NCBI GenBank assembly: GCA_004764695.1
Contig: SMSO01000004.1
Location: 1,701,501-1,765,500 of the forward strand
Source: Schizochytrium sp. TIO01
Taxonomy: Eukaryota > Sar > Bigyra > Thraustochytrida > Thraustochytriidae
Direction: 5' to 3'
Length of the DNA stretch: 64,000 nt
How positions within the stretch are numbered: position 1 is the first letter of the stretch; each line of letters starts with the position of its first letter. The notes under the pieces are model-generated. The model was not told the DNA's origin, ran no database searches, and worked only from the letters and a program-made list of their open reading frames with translations. The position numbers were made by a program, and so were the translations under genes. Of the stretch, positions 21,253-33,612 are shown one piece after another.

Positions 21253-23671
21253 TATATTTGGCTTTCTTTTATCCCTGGAAAAAACCACTTTGCAGGTTTT
21301 CGTTTTCCCTCTTACAAAATATCGAAACTGATCAAACACTTTCATTCATTCATTATTCATTTATTTATTTATTCATTCATTCACACTCAGCACGACTAGT
21401 CAGGAAGCATTGTGTACGTACTACCAACGTAGTGAGTGAGTGGGCCACTCGCTCTCTCTCTCTCTGTTTGGTTAGCAACTCACCTTGGAAGGTGCTGCTA
21501 TGAATGCTGTAGCGAGAGAGTGAGTGACAATTTCATTGATTTTTTATTTCAATCGAGTTTTCCTTTCTCCTGCACGCACAGCTGAGCTAGCTAGCTAGCT
21601 CTAGAGTTAGCTACTGAAAGAATGGAGAGACAATGAATGCCAAAAGAAGACAGACAGACAGACAGACAAGGCACCAGAGTTGACTTGAGCTGGGCTGAGG
21701 AGCCCGATTGAAAGAAGGAGAAGGGCAGCCTGCGAAGCTGGCGGTACCAATACACAGGCACCTCTGTCTGTTTGCGCGGATCTCTGTCGATTTCAAGTTC
21801 TTCGCTTCTCTCACGTCCTCGAGTCCCTGACTGGAGTCCACTTTGGTCGGTGTATCCAACTTCTTCTTCTCCTCTCTTTCTTCTTCTTCTTCAACGCGGT
21901 CTCTCACTTTCTTTCAATCTAAGGGCTTCCCGAGAGCCCGAATTTTTCTTTCCCGCCTCTTTGACTCTCTCATGCGCACTCACTCTTCCTCTTCTTATTT
22001 GTAATAAGGAAGTGAACGTAAGTAAAGAAAGTTAAAGAAGAAGAAAAAGAAGACAAGAAAGTACAAGTAGATCTGCTTATTGCTATCATGATCGTCGAAA
22101 TACACAAAACTCTGTCTGTCTCGTGGCATGTCGTGATGGATTCAGACCTCGCATTACCCAAGGAGATAAACGTATACCTAACTAACGAACTACTCAACAC
22201 ATGTGAAGGCACGAAAGAAAACCTCCCTCCTTATCAGGTCTATCAACTCTCACAAAAACAACAAACTAGGTACTTACTATATCTGATCTCCCACCATCAA
22301 TCGTAGAAGAGAGCTAGCTAGACAGTACTGCTATCAATCAATCTCTACAGGTAGGCACTTTTTTCTTTCAATTGAAAGCACTTACAAGTGAAAGCCTGCA
22401 GCGTTCTTGCTTTTCTACGCGGTCAGGCGGAGCCCTCTCACAGCTCGAAAGACAGGAACCGGCACACTACCCAACCACAGAGATCAAGAAGCACAGACGA
22501 TCCCCTCTCTTCTTCAAGTCTCGCGCACAGGCAGACAGAGAGACAGAGGAGAGAGACCGATCAAAGATCCCTTCGCCCTAATCCACTCGCTATCCAAATA
22601 AATGACTGACCAACTAACTGACTAACTAACAGACTGACTAACGAACTTTAAGTTCCCTTCTCTTCTTCTCTTCATTTCTTCTGTTGCATTTGTAATGGAG
22701 GAACTGGAACCCTGTATTACGCTCATGGCATAGGCGGGCTCTAGCTAGGCACTATGCTGCTCTATCTAGGGAGAAAGCTAGGGTTGAGACTTGAAGAGCT
22801 GCTCTCGTTAATGCGCCCAATCAATCGCTCATTGCATGCATGAAGAAGAGGCGATGGAGAACAGGCTGCAGCTCCTGTCTAGTTGTCTGATGGTCTGCTT
22901 GAAACTGGCGGGTGGCGGGGATACAGCGGAAGAGAGATGATCTATCTTCGAAGCCCACTGATGTCGAAGACAAGACGAGCTAAACTTATGTTGATCTTCA
23001 CTCGTTCTTCACACGCTCTGCAGAGAGGAGCGACGAGCGCTTGACAGCACTTGTTATTGCTTGCTATCTTTCGTCGAAACCTGAAGCCTGTGCAAGTGAT
23101 CTTTCTCTTACTCACGTCTCTCCCCTTATGTTCACGAATCAGCAGAATCTATCTTTCATTGTGTATGTCTCTAGCTAGAGATTTACAAAAAGCAAAGGGG
23201 TGAAATAAATAGCATTCGTCCAGAAAATAGCGCCAATTTTGGATGGAGAATTCATTGGCTCTTCAAGCTCGCATTTTGATTGGTTTTATATTTTGAAAGT
23301 AGCTTCAGCGAGAGTAGAAGATATTAGTGAATGGTGCTCCCAAATGAAAAGGACAGCAACTTACCTAATAATAGCATGCAGCATGAAAGAAGGCGCGAGG
23401 AAGAAAGAAGAAAAAAGAAACAGCTTTCGTTCGGATGAGAAGAGCGCTCCGACGCCTCCGTGTTCGAGACTGGTGCCTCGCAAGTTCTTTGCGCCGACCC
23501 CTTTGCCCGTAGGGACCATGATGGCGCGGCCTCCTCTCCGCTTCAGAGCAGCCCAAACAAAACCGGAGCCAAGCAAGTCAGCAAGAAAGCAAGAAAGCAA
23601 GGAAGAAGAAGATCGATTGGCTACATCGAAGAGTTTGACTTTCCTTGCTACTAGCGAAGGTGCTACCAGGG
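21253..23671. other. spacer without a supported gene
   Basis: CATT/TTTA units at about 21340-21383 and AGAC units at 21650-21668. Short competing frames at 22088-22306 and 23239-23676 are not convincing. Confidence 0.55.

Positions 23672-23750
<79 letters not shown>
23672..23750. repeat. (GTTA)n microsatellite
   Basis: About 19 uninterrupted copies. Confidence 0.96.
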
Positions 23751-24067
23751 GCTGATGCATTTTTTAACAGTTCTTTTATGTACTGAGTCGGTACAAGGGA
23801 GACTATTGCAGCGAGAAAGAAGAATCTATGCAGATGTCAGGAGGACTGGCGTGATCCCCTGGATTCCTGCAGAGTTCCGGCCGCACGACCTCCGGGAGGC
23901 AGGGCCCCTCCGTACGAACGAAGATCTCCGCCGTTGGGGGCGTGCCTCGACCAGTGCACTTGGACTTCCCAGCAGAACTCCAGGTCAGGTCAGGTCAGGT
24001 CTTCGAGAAACTTTGGGTTCCGAGTGTTCCCGTCTTTTCTCTCTTTCTCTCTCTTCTTTATTTACTC

Positions 24068-24720
24068 CTTCTTCTTCTTCTTCTTCTTCTTCTTTTGTTA
24101 TTTCTATCATCATTGTGATAAACGTTGTTATTTGAACATTGAATTAAAAAGAAAGAAGGGTGAAAAAAAGCTAAAAAACAACAACTTGAAGGTATAATCT
24201 AATTAGTTTAAAAATAAAATAAGAACTTTAAAACATGACAAGGCATAACAAGATAATTGTTGCGATGGTTCACATTCTCAAAGGCCAATTTCTTCGTTCA
24301 AGCCTCCCTCCACGCCCTCCAGACATTGTCATGAGCGGCTCCATCTACGCCACTCAGCCCCTTCTACACATCTCCACCCAAGTATCCAAGCTAGCCCGCA
24401 TTCATACATACCCACATGCATGCATGCATGCATGCATAAAGTATGAATGAATGAATGAATGAATGAATGATCCTCCTGAGCAGGAAAAGTCCTCAGCGGC
24501 GGCGAGTCTGATCTGATTGACTAACCAATAATCTAGGCCCATCCAATCCAATCTCGCTCGCAGGAGTGCGGGGCCCCTCTAGGGCGGTCTGGCTGGCAGA
24601 CTGACCAACAGACTCACTGGCTGACTGCCTGACTGACTGACTGCCTGACTTGCTGTCTTACTGACTTACTGACTTACTGTCTTACTGACTGACTGACTGA
24701 CTGACTGACTGACTTGCGGC
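24068..24720. repeat. cluster: (TTC)n, (ATGC)n, (GAAT)n, (CTGA)n
   Basis: TTC at 24068-24094, ATGC at about 24415-24437, GAAT at about 24444-24471, and a long degenerate CTGA/CTTA array at 24598-24715. Confidence 0.9.
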
Positions 24721-25179
24721 GAGGCCAGGAAACGCACAGGCAGACAGGCAGGCAGAGGCACTGCAGAGCGAAGTTCGAAGGCGCATTAGGAGTTCGTACG
24801 CGCACACACATGTTTATTTATTTTATGGGGCTGGTTTTGCTCCACAATGAAGGGTTTGGATGAAGAGTTCGATCGATTTGGTTCCTAAAAACCAAAATTT
24901 AATCCCTTCTTTAGTTGTTGCAATCTAATTGCTTGCTTGATGTGTAAGTAGGCTGAAGGACCAATGGGGTTGAACGTGAACAAGCTCGAATTCAATCAGC
25001 AGCTCAAGGACAGTCGAAACAGCGCCGCACTTGCGAGACAGACAGACAGACAGACAGAAAGAGACGCTTCCGACGTTTCGATCATGTCGTGATGTATCTC
25101 GCTACTGCAGGTTGGAAGCCAGCTGGCTCGCTAGTTACGTGAAGAACTTGTGCGGAAGAGAACCAACCACTAACGAGAA

Positions 25180-25253
25180 TTGCATTGCATTGCATTGCAT
25201 TGCATTGCATTGCATTCATTGCATTGCATTGCATTGCATTGCATTGCATTGCA
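25180..25253. repeat. (GCATT)n pentanucleotide microsatellite
   Basis: About 14 copies with one short interruption (CATT). The same unit occurs at 6047-6070. Confidence 0.95.
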
Positions 25254-25349
25254 CTGCAGTGAATTAGTTTAGTTCACTCAAGAAAGAAGGAAGGAGTGAA
25301 TTCTAGCTAGCTAGTTCGCTTGCTTGCTTGCTTGCTGAAAGTATGTCTG

Positions 25350-25800
25350 CTGTGTTTAGAGCCATGAGAGGAGGTTGATGCCTGAAGCAGGCTTCCTTCC
25401 CTTCCCTGCAGCCCTTGCACCTCTTGCCGCAGAGACTAGCACGCTCTGCGGCCCTTCAGGTAAGGCTCTCGTCGCTTTAGCACGTCGAGCTCGAGTTCTC
25501 TGGGCGCAGCGGCGAAGTCTGGTAGTAGTAGCAGCGCCTAGGAAGTAACTAGGTAGGGGTCTACCTACCACATCTGGGGTGGGCGGCAGGCGCGTAGAGA
25601 GCAAGCAAGAGGTCCCAGCAGGGAAGGACCGAGGGCTCCGAGACTGCCGAAGCGTCGAGCGAGACGCACGCAGATCTCGGCCCCAGAGGCGGGCCCCGCT
25701 GCAGAGAGTGCGGGACGGCAGGAGCGTCAGGACAGGCAGCCGATCGGCATTTCCGCCATCTCGTTTCGCAGGCGGCTGACTGACCTCTGCAGGATTGCAG
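25350..25800. other. GC-rich island
   Basis: Clearly more GC-rich than its surroundings, with open frames on both strands (159 codons on the minus strand from ATG 25835, which sits inside a CATT/CATC repeat). The Arg/Ser/Pro-rich translation and the start inside a repeat argue against a real gene. A CpG-rich regulatory stretch or an old exon are alternatives. A CATT/CATC repeat follows at 25829-25886. Confidence 0.4.
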
Positions 25801-25889
25801 GATCGTTGGACTTGGAGTAGAAAGTCATCCTTCATTCATCCTTCATTCATCCTTCATTCATCCTTCATTCATTCATTATTCATTCATAA

Positions 25890-27356
25890 ACTCGTGAGAT
25901 AACTCGAAAGAAATAACTCGAAAGGAAAGAAGAAGATTAGATCTAAGATCTCGGCCGTCTATCTCTCTGGCACAGAGAACAGGAAGAGCGAGAATGGATA
26001 AATACACCCTACCTAATTGCATATTACACATACATTATTCATACATTGATAGATCTATAAAAATTCATCAGAGGTATCCACAGCAGAACAAAGAGACCGC
26101 AGCGGCGAGTCGAAGATGCGTAAAGTTCGGCGGCGCTGATTCTCCTGGCGTTCTGAAGAGACTCGAGCAGAACTCGGGAACTCGGCGATCTCGACATTTC
26201 ATTCCCATCACAAAACTCACAAAACTCGAAGAAAGACTTGAGAAAAAGAGAACGAACAGAGAAAAAGAAAGACCTTTCATCAAAAGCAATCCAAGCAAGT
26301 GTAGGCCTATATCTAGTATGATGAGACTATTAGACTACTAGCACTCTTCCTTTGCATTTTTTCTCCCTGCGCCACGCTAAGAGGCGACCATAGGCAACAG
26401 TAGTAAGAGTAGGTGATAAAGGGGCTCTAAGGTTACAGAAAACGCGACAATGGTCTTGAGATGTTGTCGTGCGCGAAAACAACTTTGTGAACGAGTAATT
26501 CACTGGCGCGGGGCAGTGCGGTCGCGGAGACATGTGAAAATCAAAGTGAAGCAGACAGGTAGACGGCCCGCAATCAATAAAATGATTCTCTACGTGCATG
26601 ATTCTTTGAGACTTGAGCAACTCCCACTGCTGCTGCCCTGTAAGCCTGTGAATATATATAAATAATAGCGTGTTAGTAAGCCGGTTATAGACAAGCACAT
26701 GGGTAATATCATTTGGTATTAGTCAGTCTCAAAGTCGCACTTGAAGTTTAGACGGAGTTCTTCTGCTGCGGAGAACGTCAAGTGCTCTGTTGACCACGCA
26801 TAAAGCACAAGACACTCCTCCTCGCAAAAGTTGTTGACTTATCACAGCCATCACCTGCTTGTTAGAAAAAATAAAAGGCCAAAGAAACCCTCACGAAGAA
26901 ACAAATAAACCGGATTAGGTATTCACCTAGAACTTACCCAGAGCAGTCGCCTTCTTAAGAACTATGTCAATAATACTTACATCTTTTCTAAATTGGATTT
27001 CTGGCTAGAGATAGAGAGTCTGTAACTTAGAAGAGGACGAAGAATGCTCGAACATCTAAACAGGTCCGTGGACCTGTGTAAAATGCGACTGCAACATTTG
27101 AAGTTCAGGTCTCACAGTGGTCGCGAAAAGAGCAAACTAAGTGCTTTTCTATTTTGATTTCATCAGAATTCGTGAACAGCAGACATACTTTCTTGTATAC
27201 TTGCTGTAATAAATTTTTATTGTGATCTATCTTGGTAACAACATCTATCTGCGTTAGTCATCTTTTCTTTTGTAAAAAAGTGCTAATGAAAAGTGCCTCC
27301 GAATCGCTTTATTCAACAACATGAGAAAGTTAACGGAAAGTAAGGTGATCGGCCTT
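25890..27356. other. spacer without a supported gene
   Basis: Only short competing frames (25994-26341 on the plus strand; 26068-26698 on the minus strand). Nothing recognised. Confidence 0.5.
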
Positions 27357-27505
27357 CACATACATACATACATACATACATACATACATACATACATACA
27401 TACATACATACATACATACATACATACACATACATACATACATACATACATACATACATACATACATACATACATACATACATACATACATACATACATA
27501 CATAC
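27357..27505. repeat. (CATA)n microsatellite, about 150 bp
   Basis: About 37 copies with a single interruption near 27426. All long frames across it encode Tyr-Ile-His-Thr or Tyr-Val-Cys-Met repeats and are artefacts. Confidence 0.96.
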
Positions 27506-28490
27506 CTTTCCAGTTAGAATTTGCCTGCAGCTTGCACACCTTTTAAATGAAAGAGAATAATACAGCACAACCGCATTCTTGGAAATAGAAATCAAAATAG
27601 AAATCAGTACCCGAGTTGGCTGATTGAATGGAATGGAATGAAACAACAGAGGAACTTGGAGGAGCCTAAGACATGGGAATCAGGGAGTAGCGGAGCCAAG
27701 AGTCTCTTTCTTCCAGGTGGGCCTTCTTCCTGCCAGATTTGGCTTCCTGTCCGGAGAGCTCTGATAAGTTTGGTGCAAAGGAGTTCCAAGAAGCAGACAC
27801 GAGATCGATCCAATGCCCAATGGCAGTCAGTTCTTCGGTCAGCCCTTCAGTCAATGAGCAAGGAGGTAGAAGAGAAACAAATGAATACTACTGTGCAGAT
27901 AGGTACATGCATACATACATTTACATTCATTCAAGAAGGTCTTTATCCTTTTAAAACAACAACTTAAAAAAGACTTGAAGTAAGTAAGTCAGTAAGTCAG
28001 TCAGTCAATCCTTCAATCAGTCAGATAGCAGATTGCATAGGAGCTGTGGCTTGAGAAGACAGATGAATTGTGTATTCCGAAGACAAACAAAGGAACAAAA
28101 AGACCGACTCATAGACGGACAAGAGGAAAGAACGTCTCCGCACAATCTATCTCGATAGCAGGTAGTACCTTATACATATGTACCTGCGTACTTGGATTCA
28201 ACTGCACTTCTACTGTCACCTAATAAGAGATGAGTTAATTATTATGTTACCGGGCACGAATTTACTCTTAAATTTGAAGATGTTCTCTCTTGGTTTCCTT
28301 TCCCCTTCCTTCCATTTAAGGTGAAATCATTTAAATTCTTATCTATTTTATTTTATTTTATTCTTTACTCTTAAAATAACATTAAATATAAAGTAAATAA
28401 ATATTTAAACATTAATTATAGTGAGATGCCTTTTCAATCATTGCATTTTTAATCTTAAAATATAAACCAAACACTGTTGGAATGAACAAA
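27506..28490. other. spacer and AT-rich island
   Basis: Short conflicting frames at 27604-27967, AGTC-type repeats at about 27985-28025, then an AT-rich island from about 28240 to 28490. Confidence 0.5.
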
Positions 28491-28494
28491 TGAG

Positions 28495-28640
28495 CAGTGA
28501 CGAGGGTCAAGATTTGCTCTCGGCGGACCATGGGCACCCGTGTCCCCTAATCCGCAAGCCTCTTTGGAGGCCTGTTCCCAGGCAGCCCTGGTCCAGGAGG
28601 CCCCAGAAAACAAAAATTTGGTTTCCTCTATCTCTCCACC
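28495..28640. other. GC-rich patch with overlapping hairpins inside AT-rich DNA
   Basis: About 120 bases of GC-rich sequence isolated in an AT-rich region. CCAGG-CAGC-CCTGG and CCTGG-T-CCAGG can each pair and share an arm. A non-coding RNA or the tip of an old element are possible, but I match it to no known RNA family. Confidence 0.3.
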
Positions 28641-28884
28641 CGTCGGGTTGAAAAGTAATTCAAAATAACTTTTATATAAATCTTTTGGGGTTAGAACCTT
28701 TTTTCTTTTCTTTTTTAAAAGTTGTAAAGCTCATCACGTATTGTACAATTAGATAGAGGGATATACCCCATGAAAAGTAGTCGTCCTGCCAGTTAATCAA
28801 TCGGTTAATGCATTTCAATAGAGAGGCAAACCTTCTCAGAGAATCAGTATAAAGCGATAAAACTTGAAGGATATTTGATAACAA

Positions 28885-31200
28885 GAGTGAGGAGTTGTTT
28901 CTAGATTGCTTGGATCTCCTTCAATCTTATTTCACTCCAATTGATTGGGATAGATTGATTAATCAGTTGGTTGGTTGGCTGGCTGTTGGTGGTTAGTTAG
29001 GTTTAATGCTTGCGACCCCCCGCAAGGCCCTCCTCCTCCTCCTCCGAGTTCCAATCCCCAGAGAAAGCACCATCGTAAACTTGGAAATAAAAACTCAATC
29101 CCCTTTTTTAGTTAATGCATTTAAATAATAACGCAATTTTGAAAATAGGAAGATAATTATTCTTTTTCTTGCGAATAACACCTCGCACATAATTATAAAA
29201 AAACGTTTCTATTGCGCTTTTTAAAACTCAAAATCTTTAAAAATTAAAATTAAAAAACATTCTCTGTTCACAGTTGATAATTCATGAACCATGAAAGTCT
29301 ATTTATATAAATTCTATGTAGGCTCTGACGTTGAATAGATGAAAAGGGGAGTTTCATTCTTCGCAGGCAGGTTGGGTGCATGTGCAAAAAGAAAAAAGTG
29401 CATGATGATGATAAAAGAATACTCGGCAGGTAGTAAGTAGTATATTGGCTGAGATTTTATTCTTTCGATAGTCACATTACCTCTTCACAAGAAGAAGAAT
29501 TATTGAAAAGTAATCACACTTTCGCAGCTCAAGAAGTAAAGAGAGAAAAGAACTTGTAACATTTTGTTTGGCTTTTCTCTCTCTCTCATTTCTGTCTCTG
29601 TTTTCTCTGCTATCCAGAAATTCGGTACCTATTTAGATAGGTGAATCTAAATGTGTAGAAGGCTTTAGTTTTCGGTATTATAGTTGAAACTTAAAAAACT
29701 GCTTTAAATAGTTTATCCTTTGTTTTTTTTTAATAGTAAAGATTGCTCTTCTTCCTCATTTCCGATGGAAGTTCTCCTTTTCTAGTTCTATTCTCTCTTC
29801 TTCTCCTTTTTTTTTTATTATCTCACCTATATTTTTTCTTCTTCAAAATTAAAGATAACTCTAAAATATTAATAGAATAATTAATTAGTCTTTTTGTCTT
29901 TTTCAAGTATTCTCGAGGACTCAACATTCACAAGTTTCAATATGAGAGAGGCACCTCAATACTTCCAAAATTGATCCCTGCACTGCTCTATATTAATTTT
30001 AATATTTTGTTTTTTAAAGTTTCTCTCAGTAGAAAGGATCACCAAGTACAAAAGGATAATTAACGACTCCGTTTCTCCATATTTCATTTTTCACATGCTT
30101 TATTCGACATCAGTTTAAGGAGAATCGCCAATGCTAAAAGGGAGAACTTGTTCAATCCATAGGCAACCCGCTCCGCCGCTCGCGACATTCCCGATATATT
30201 TTTTTCTCAATTAACATTATTTACTGAGGGGTTCAAGTTCACGTCCTTTCCGCGTTTCCTTTTTAAATCTAAAAAAATGTCTTGTTCGAAATAAGTAAAT
30301 CATTACCTTATATTAAATATGTTTTATCATTCTTGTGACAGTCAATATTCTTCCTACCTCCCACTTGAAAATAATGTTTTTCTGTTTTGTATGTTTGAAG
30401 TACATTTGTGTTACTATATATTAATAATCAGCCATGATCTGCCAAATTCTGAGGCCGAAAAGCAAAAAAGCGTAAACAACACTTGTTGAAATTGAAAAGT
30501 CTTACGTACGGAACAATCTTGCACAAGAGAAGGCCAAGTCTGTCGATCTGAAGTGCTTACTTAGCTGAGAGATAGATATACTCATTTATTTATCTGTTGA
30601 TTCATTCCTTCACTTGCATGTGTCTCTCATGAAGTTTTGAATGTAATGCGAATTCAATCTGCCCTCCAAAGAGCAGCGAGAGAGGGAGCGAGAGGGCCCT
30701 CCACATCAGCAATTCACAGAAAGTGACATCGTGTCTCTCTCTGTCTGTATCAAGTTGCGCAGGCTTTCTTTTCAACGCTCCGTTATGTGCAGTAGTGTCG
30801 CTGAGGTTCTTGGTTTGTTTCCTTGTCTGTCTTTCTTTCATTCATTCATTCTTGTGGGTCGGAGCTCTTTCTCCGCCGGTCCTCCAAGAAGAGGGCGAGA
30901 GAAGAGCAAGTATTGTTATAGCAATACTCTATTTCTTTACCTTTTCTCTTCCCAGGAGAGAGAGGCTTCTTTTGTTTATCTGGTTTCGTTATGGTTTGGT
31001 TCAGACAGAAATGAAACCCCCAATGTTAGTTACTCAGTAATGCATGCTCAAGTTCCGCCTGTTCGAGTCTGTTTTGGAGCTGTTCCTTGTGAGGAGGGAG
31101 GAAGGAGAAAAGAAGAGGAAGGAAGTGTAAAGAGACTTAATGGGAAAGAAAGTAAGCGACTGACTGACTGAATGAACGACCGAGAGAAAGAAAAGAGAAT
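28885..31200. other. AT-rich spacer upstream of the CXXC gene
   Basis: About 29080-30480 is strongly AT-rich with many T and A tracts and no gene. 30600-31180 has short conflicting frames. Confidence 0.55.
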
Positions 31201-31202
31201 TA

Positions 31203-31262
31203 AAGCATAAAAGAAAGCATAAAAGAAAGGATAAAAGAAAGGATAAAAGAAAGGATAAAAGA
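31203..31262. repeat. 12-base minisatellite (GGATAAAAGAAA)n
   Basis: About five tandem copies of a purine-rich 12-mer; the first copies have GC in place of GG. Confidence 0.88.
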
Positions 31263-31600
31263 GGGAACAAGAATCCACAAAAGAATCCGAAAAGGAATTG
31301 AAAAGAAAAAAAGAAGGAATGCAATCGAGGCGTCGCTGGACTCCCGGCAAACCCGAATCGATTGATCTCGCGAGCGACCGCACACGCCAAGCAAAGAAGA
31401 GAGCGAACGAAGCCAAGAAGACAGCAAGTGAAAGAAAGCCTCTTGCTCAGGCAGCCACAGCCAACAACTCAGGCCGGAACCTCCCGCGAGCGAAGAGCAG
31501 CAGCCGCCACTCCAGCAAGAAGGAGGGCCGATACGGAAAGTAGTAGAAGAAGGAGGAGGAGAAGACTCTTGTTATTCTTTCTTTTTTGATTATACATAGC

Positions 31601-31668
31601 TATAAATAGTAGCTGTGTTTTTCCTTCTGTCTCGTTGATTGGAGCATCGTTTTTAACATTATAAATAG
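31601..31668 (+). promoter_or_regulatory. two TATAAATAG boxes upstream of the CXXC gene
   Basis: Identical TATAAATAG motifs lie at 31601-31609 and 31660-31668, that is 224 and 165 bases before the ATG at 31825. They fit TATA-type core promoters with two possible start sites. An acceptor-like TTATTTTGCAG ending at 31759 leaves an alternative with an upstream exon. Confidence 0.4.
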
Positions 31669-31824
31669 AGCGAAGCAAGCAAAAAGTAAAACCAGAACTG
31701 CAGAAGCAACAGCCGTAGCAGATCTGCATCAAGTAGACTCGCTGCTGGTTATTTTGCAGCAGAGGGCAACTTGCTTGCAAACAAGAAGGGCAAAAAGAAA
31801 GTAAAAGAAGAATTAAACACACAT

Positions 31825-33612
31825 ATGGCATCATCCCTGGTGAGCACCATGGACCCCGCCGAATTTGCTCGGATGGGCGGCAGACTGGAGCCAGAGGCGC
31901 TTGCAGCGCTTCTTCGATTCCCGAATCACCAGCAGCTGATGAGCAATGCAGGACTCCCACCTCCGCCTCCCCAGGCAATGTTTGCTAATCATCACTCCCT
32001 CTCTACGGACAGCATCACATCTTTACCCAGCCACCATAGCCAGCAACATCACATGCCGTCGAGGGCTTCTAATCTCTCCAAGGATTTGCGGAATGCCTCG
32101 GCATCAACCTCCTCAGACGACAAATCAGTTCTTATGCAGAAGCAGCAAAGCGTCTTGCAAAAACGGGCATCCTCATCTAGAGATAGCAACAGTGGTGCTT
32201 CCGTGGCATCAGGATCACAACCACAACAGCCTAAGGCAAAGCGAGCCCGGACCTCGGACCTCTCCGCAGGCTCGTCAGGGGCATTCATGGTTTCTGACGC
32301 GAACAATAATGTCACCCCTCAAAGAAAGGCATCTGGATCTCCCTTGCAAAATACTAACATGCAGCACCAGCACCAGCAAGGCGTTGCTTTCCCATTTTCA
32401 TTCCCCGGCAAGCAGCAACCCACCCAGGCGGATCTGCACCAACTTAACGAAATGATGAAACTCATTCAGCAACAGCAAGGCGGTGCTGGTAACGCGAACT
32501 CTGCAGCTGCACTTTTGAACCTATTTCAGCGTCAGGACTCCAATATTTCTGAAGCACCAAACGCTTCTTGTGACGGCCCTCAACTAAACCGGCAATCAGC
32601 AACAAACGCAGCCGCCGCCGCTGCTGCCGCCGTTGCCGCCAATGGAATGTCACACCGCTCGGCATCATCTACTTCGCTTACCACGCCAGATGGAAGCCCT
32701 CATCAACAGCGTCATGACCCGAGCGAATTTCTTTCTCGTGTGGATGAGATGCGTCGTATGCAACTTGGCGCGCTTGCGGGTCACCCCGGTAACTCGGCGC
32801 ACCTTGCTGAGATGAACCTTCCACGGCAGCAGCAGCAACAACAACAACAACAGAGCCTGAACCCTCCTCCCATGCAACTCCCCATGCAAAGCATTCAAGC
32901 GCTCCCGCACGGTGGGAATGCTCTCGTAAAGCAGCAACACCAGGCTATGCAGCAGCAGCAGCAGCAGATGCCTCTCTCAATGCAGGATGAGGCTGCGCTG
33001 CAGCGACTTCAGCAAAATGCTGCTGCACTCAGTGCAAACTCGCAGCTTTCTGATGCTGATAGATTTATGCAGCAGCAGCAACAGGCCTTTGCTTCTTACC
33101 AGCTAGCAGCCGCTGCACGGGCAAAGCAACTTGGCGCTTTTGGACTTGAACGCGCTGGATCCGAGGAACGAGAACTGCCGCATCATTTAATGCGCCCTGA
33201 ACATGCAGCATTTCTTGGCAACTTTGCCCCGGGACTCGGAACCGTCAGCGGGGTCACCATCAGTACACGCAAGCGCTGCAATGCTTGCCGTACTTGTACG
33301 CAGGATGTCTGTGGAAAATGCACGAACTGCCTCCACAAAAAGAAACGGAAGCGAAGCTGCGAAAACAGACTTCCCTGCATGGAGCAGCTTACTCTCTTTG
33401 CACGTGGTGTTTTTGAGGCCGAGCAGCAAGCTACAATTATTGGTGCCTTGCAGAGTGTGCCCAAGGACGACTCCCCTCTTCCCCGAGGAGCGTTTACTGT
33501 CCCCATTGATATCATTGAAATGCGCCAACAAATTCTAAAGAACCAGCGCAAGGCCTTGATGAATGAGGATAAGGCCCTCGAGCTTCTTAAGAGGGTTTTT
33601 CAGCCTTCTTAA
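31825..33612 (+). CDS. CXXC-type zinc-finger nuclear protein with poly-Gln tracts
   Basis: 595 residues from the first ATG of the frame to TAA; the frame is open upstream to about 31690 but only by a TTG. Near the C-terminus, residues 483-521 form a CXXC zinc finger with all eight Cys (485, 488, 491, 496, 499, 502, 512, 518) in C-x2-C-x2-C-x4-C-x2-C-x2-C-x9-C-x5-C order, followed and interrupted by basic HKKKRKR (504-510). In the known family this domain binds two zinc ions and often unmethylated CpG DNA (CFP1, MLL, DNMT1). The KFGG motif of the CpG-binding type is absent and the linker is short, so CpG binding is uncertain. The remainder is low-complexity: Gln tracts (335-343, 376-381, 416-420), an Ala tract (262-269) and an NLS-like PKAKRAR (136-142). 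No SET, PHD or methylase domain is present. Inferred role: chromatin or transcription factor. It converges with the gene at 34656-38093. Confidence 0.88.
   Translation: MASSLVSTMDPAEFARMGGRLEPEALAALLRFPNHQQLMSNAGLPPPPPQAMFANHHSLSTDSITSLPSHHSQQHHMPSRASNLSKDLRNASASTSSDDKSVLMQKQQSVLQKRASSSRDSNSGASVASGSQPQQPKAKRARTSDLSAGSSGAFMVSDANNNVTPQRKASGSPLQNTNMQHQHQQGVAFPFSFPGKQQPTQADLHQLNEMMKLIQQQQGGAGNANSAAALLNLFQRQDSNISEAPNASCDGPQLNRQSATNAAAAAAAAVAANGMSHRSASSTSLTTPDGSPHQQRHDPSEFLSRVDEMRRMQLGALAGHPGNSAHLAEMNLPRQQQQQQQQQSLNPPPMQLPMQSIQALPHGGNALVKQQHQAMQQQQQQMPLSMQDEAALQRLQQNAAALSANSQLSDADRFMQQQQQAFASYQLAAAARAKQLGAFGLERAGSEERELPHHLMRPEHAAFLGNFAPGLGTVSGVTISTRKRCNACRTCTQDVCGKCTNCLHKKKRKRSCENRLPCMEQLTLFARGVFEAEQQATIIGALQSVPKDDSPLPRGAFTVPIDIIEMRQQILKNQRKALMNEDKALELLKRVFQPS

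Noticed and set aside
21124-21503. ORFs across the TATG array
   Set aside because: Cys-Met-Tyr-Val or His-Thr-Tyr-Ile repeats without independent coding signal.
27313-27646. ORFs across the CATA array
   Set aside because: Repeat translation on both strands.
31771-31824. extension of the CXXC protein by 18 codons
   Set aside because: Begins at TTG; the first ATG is 31825. Kept only as a possible upstream exon.
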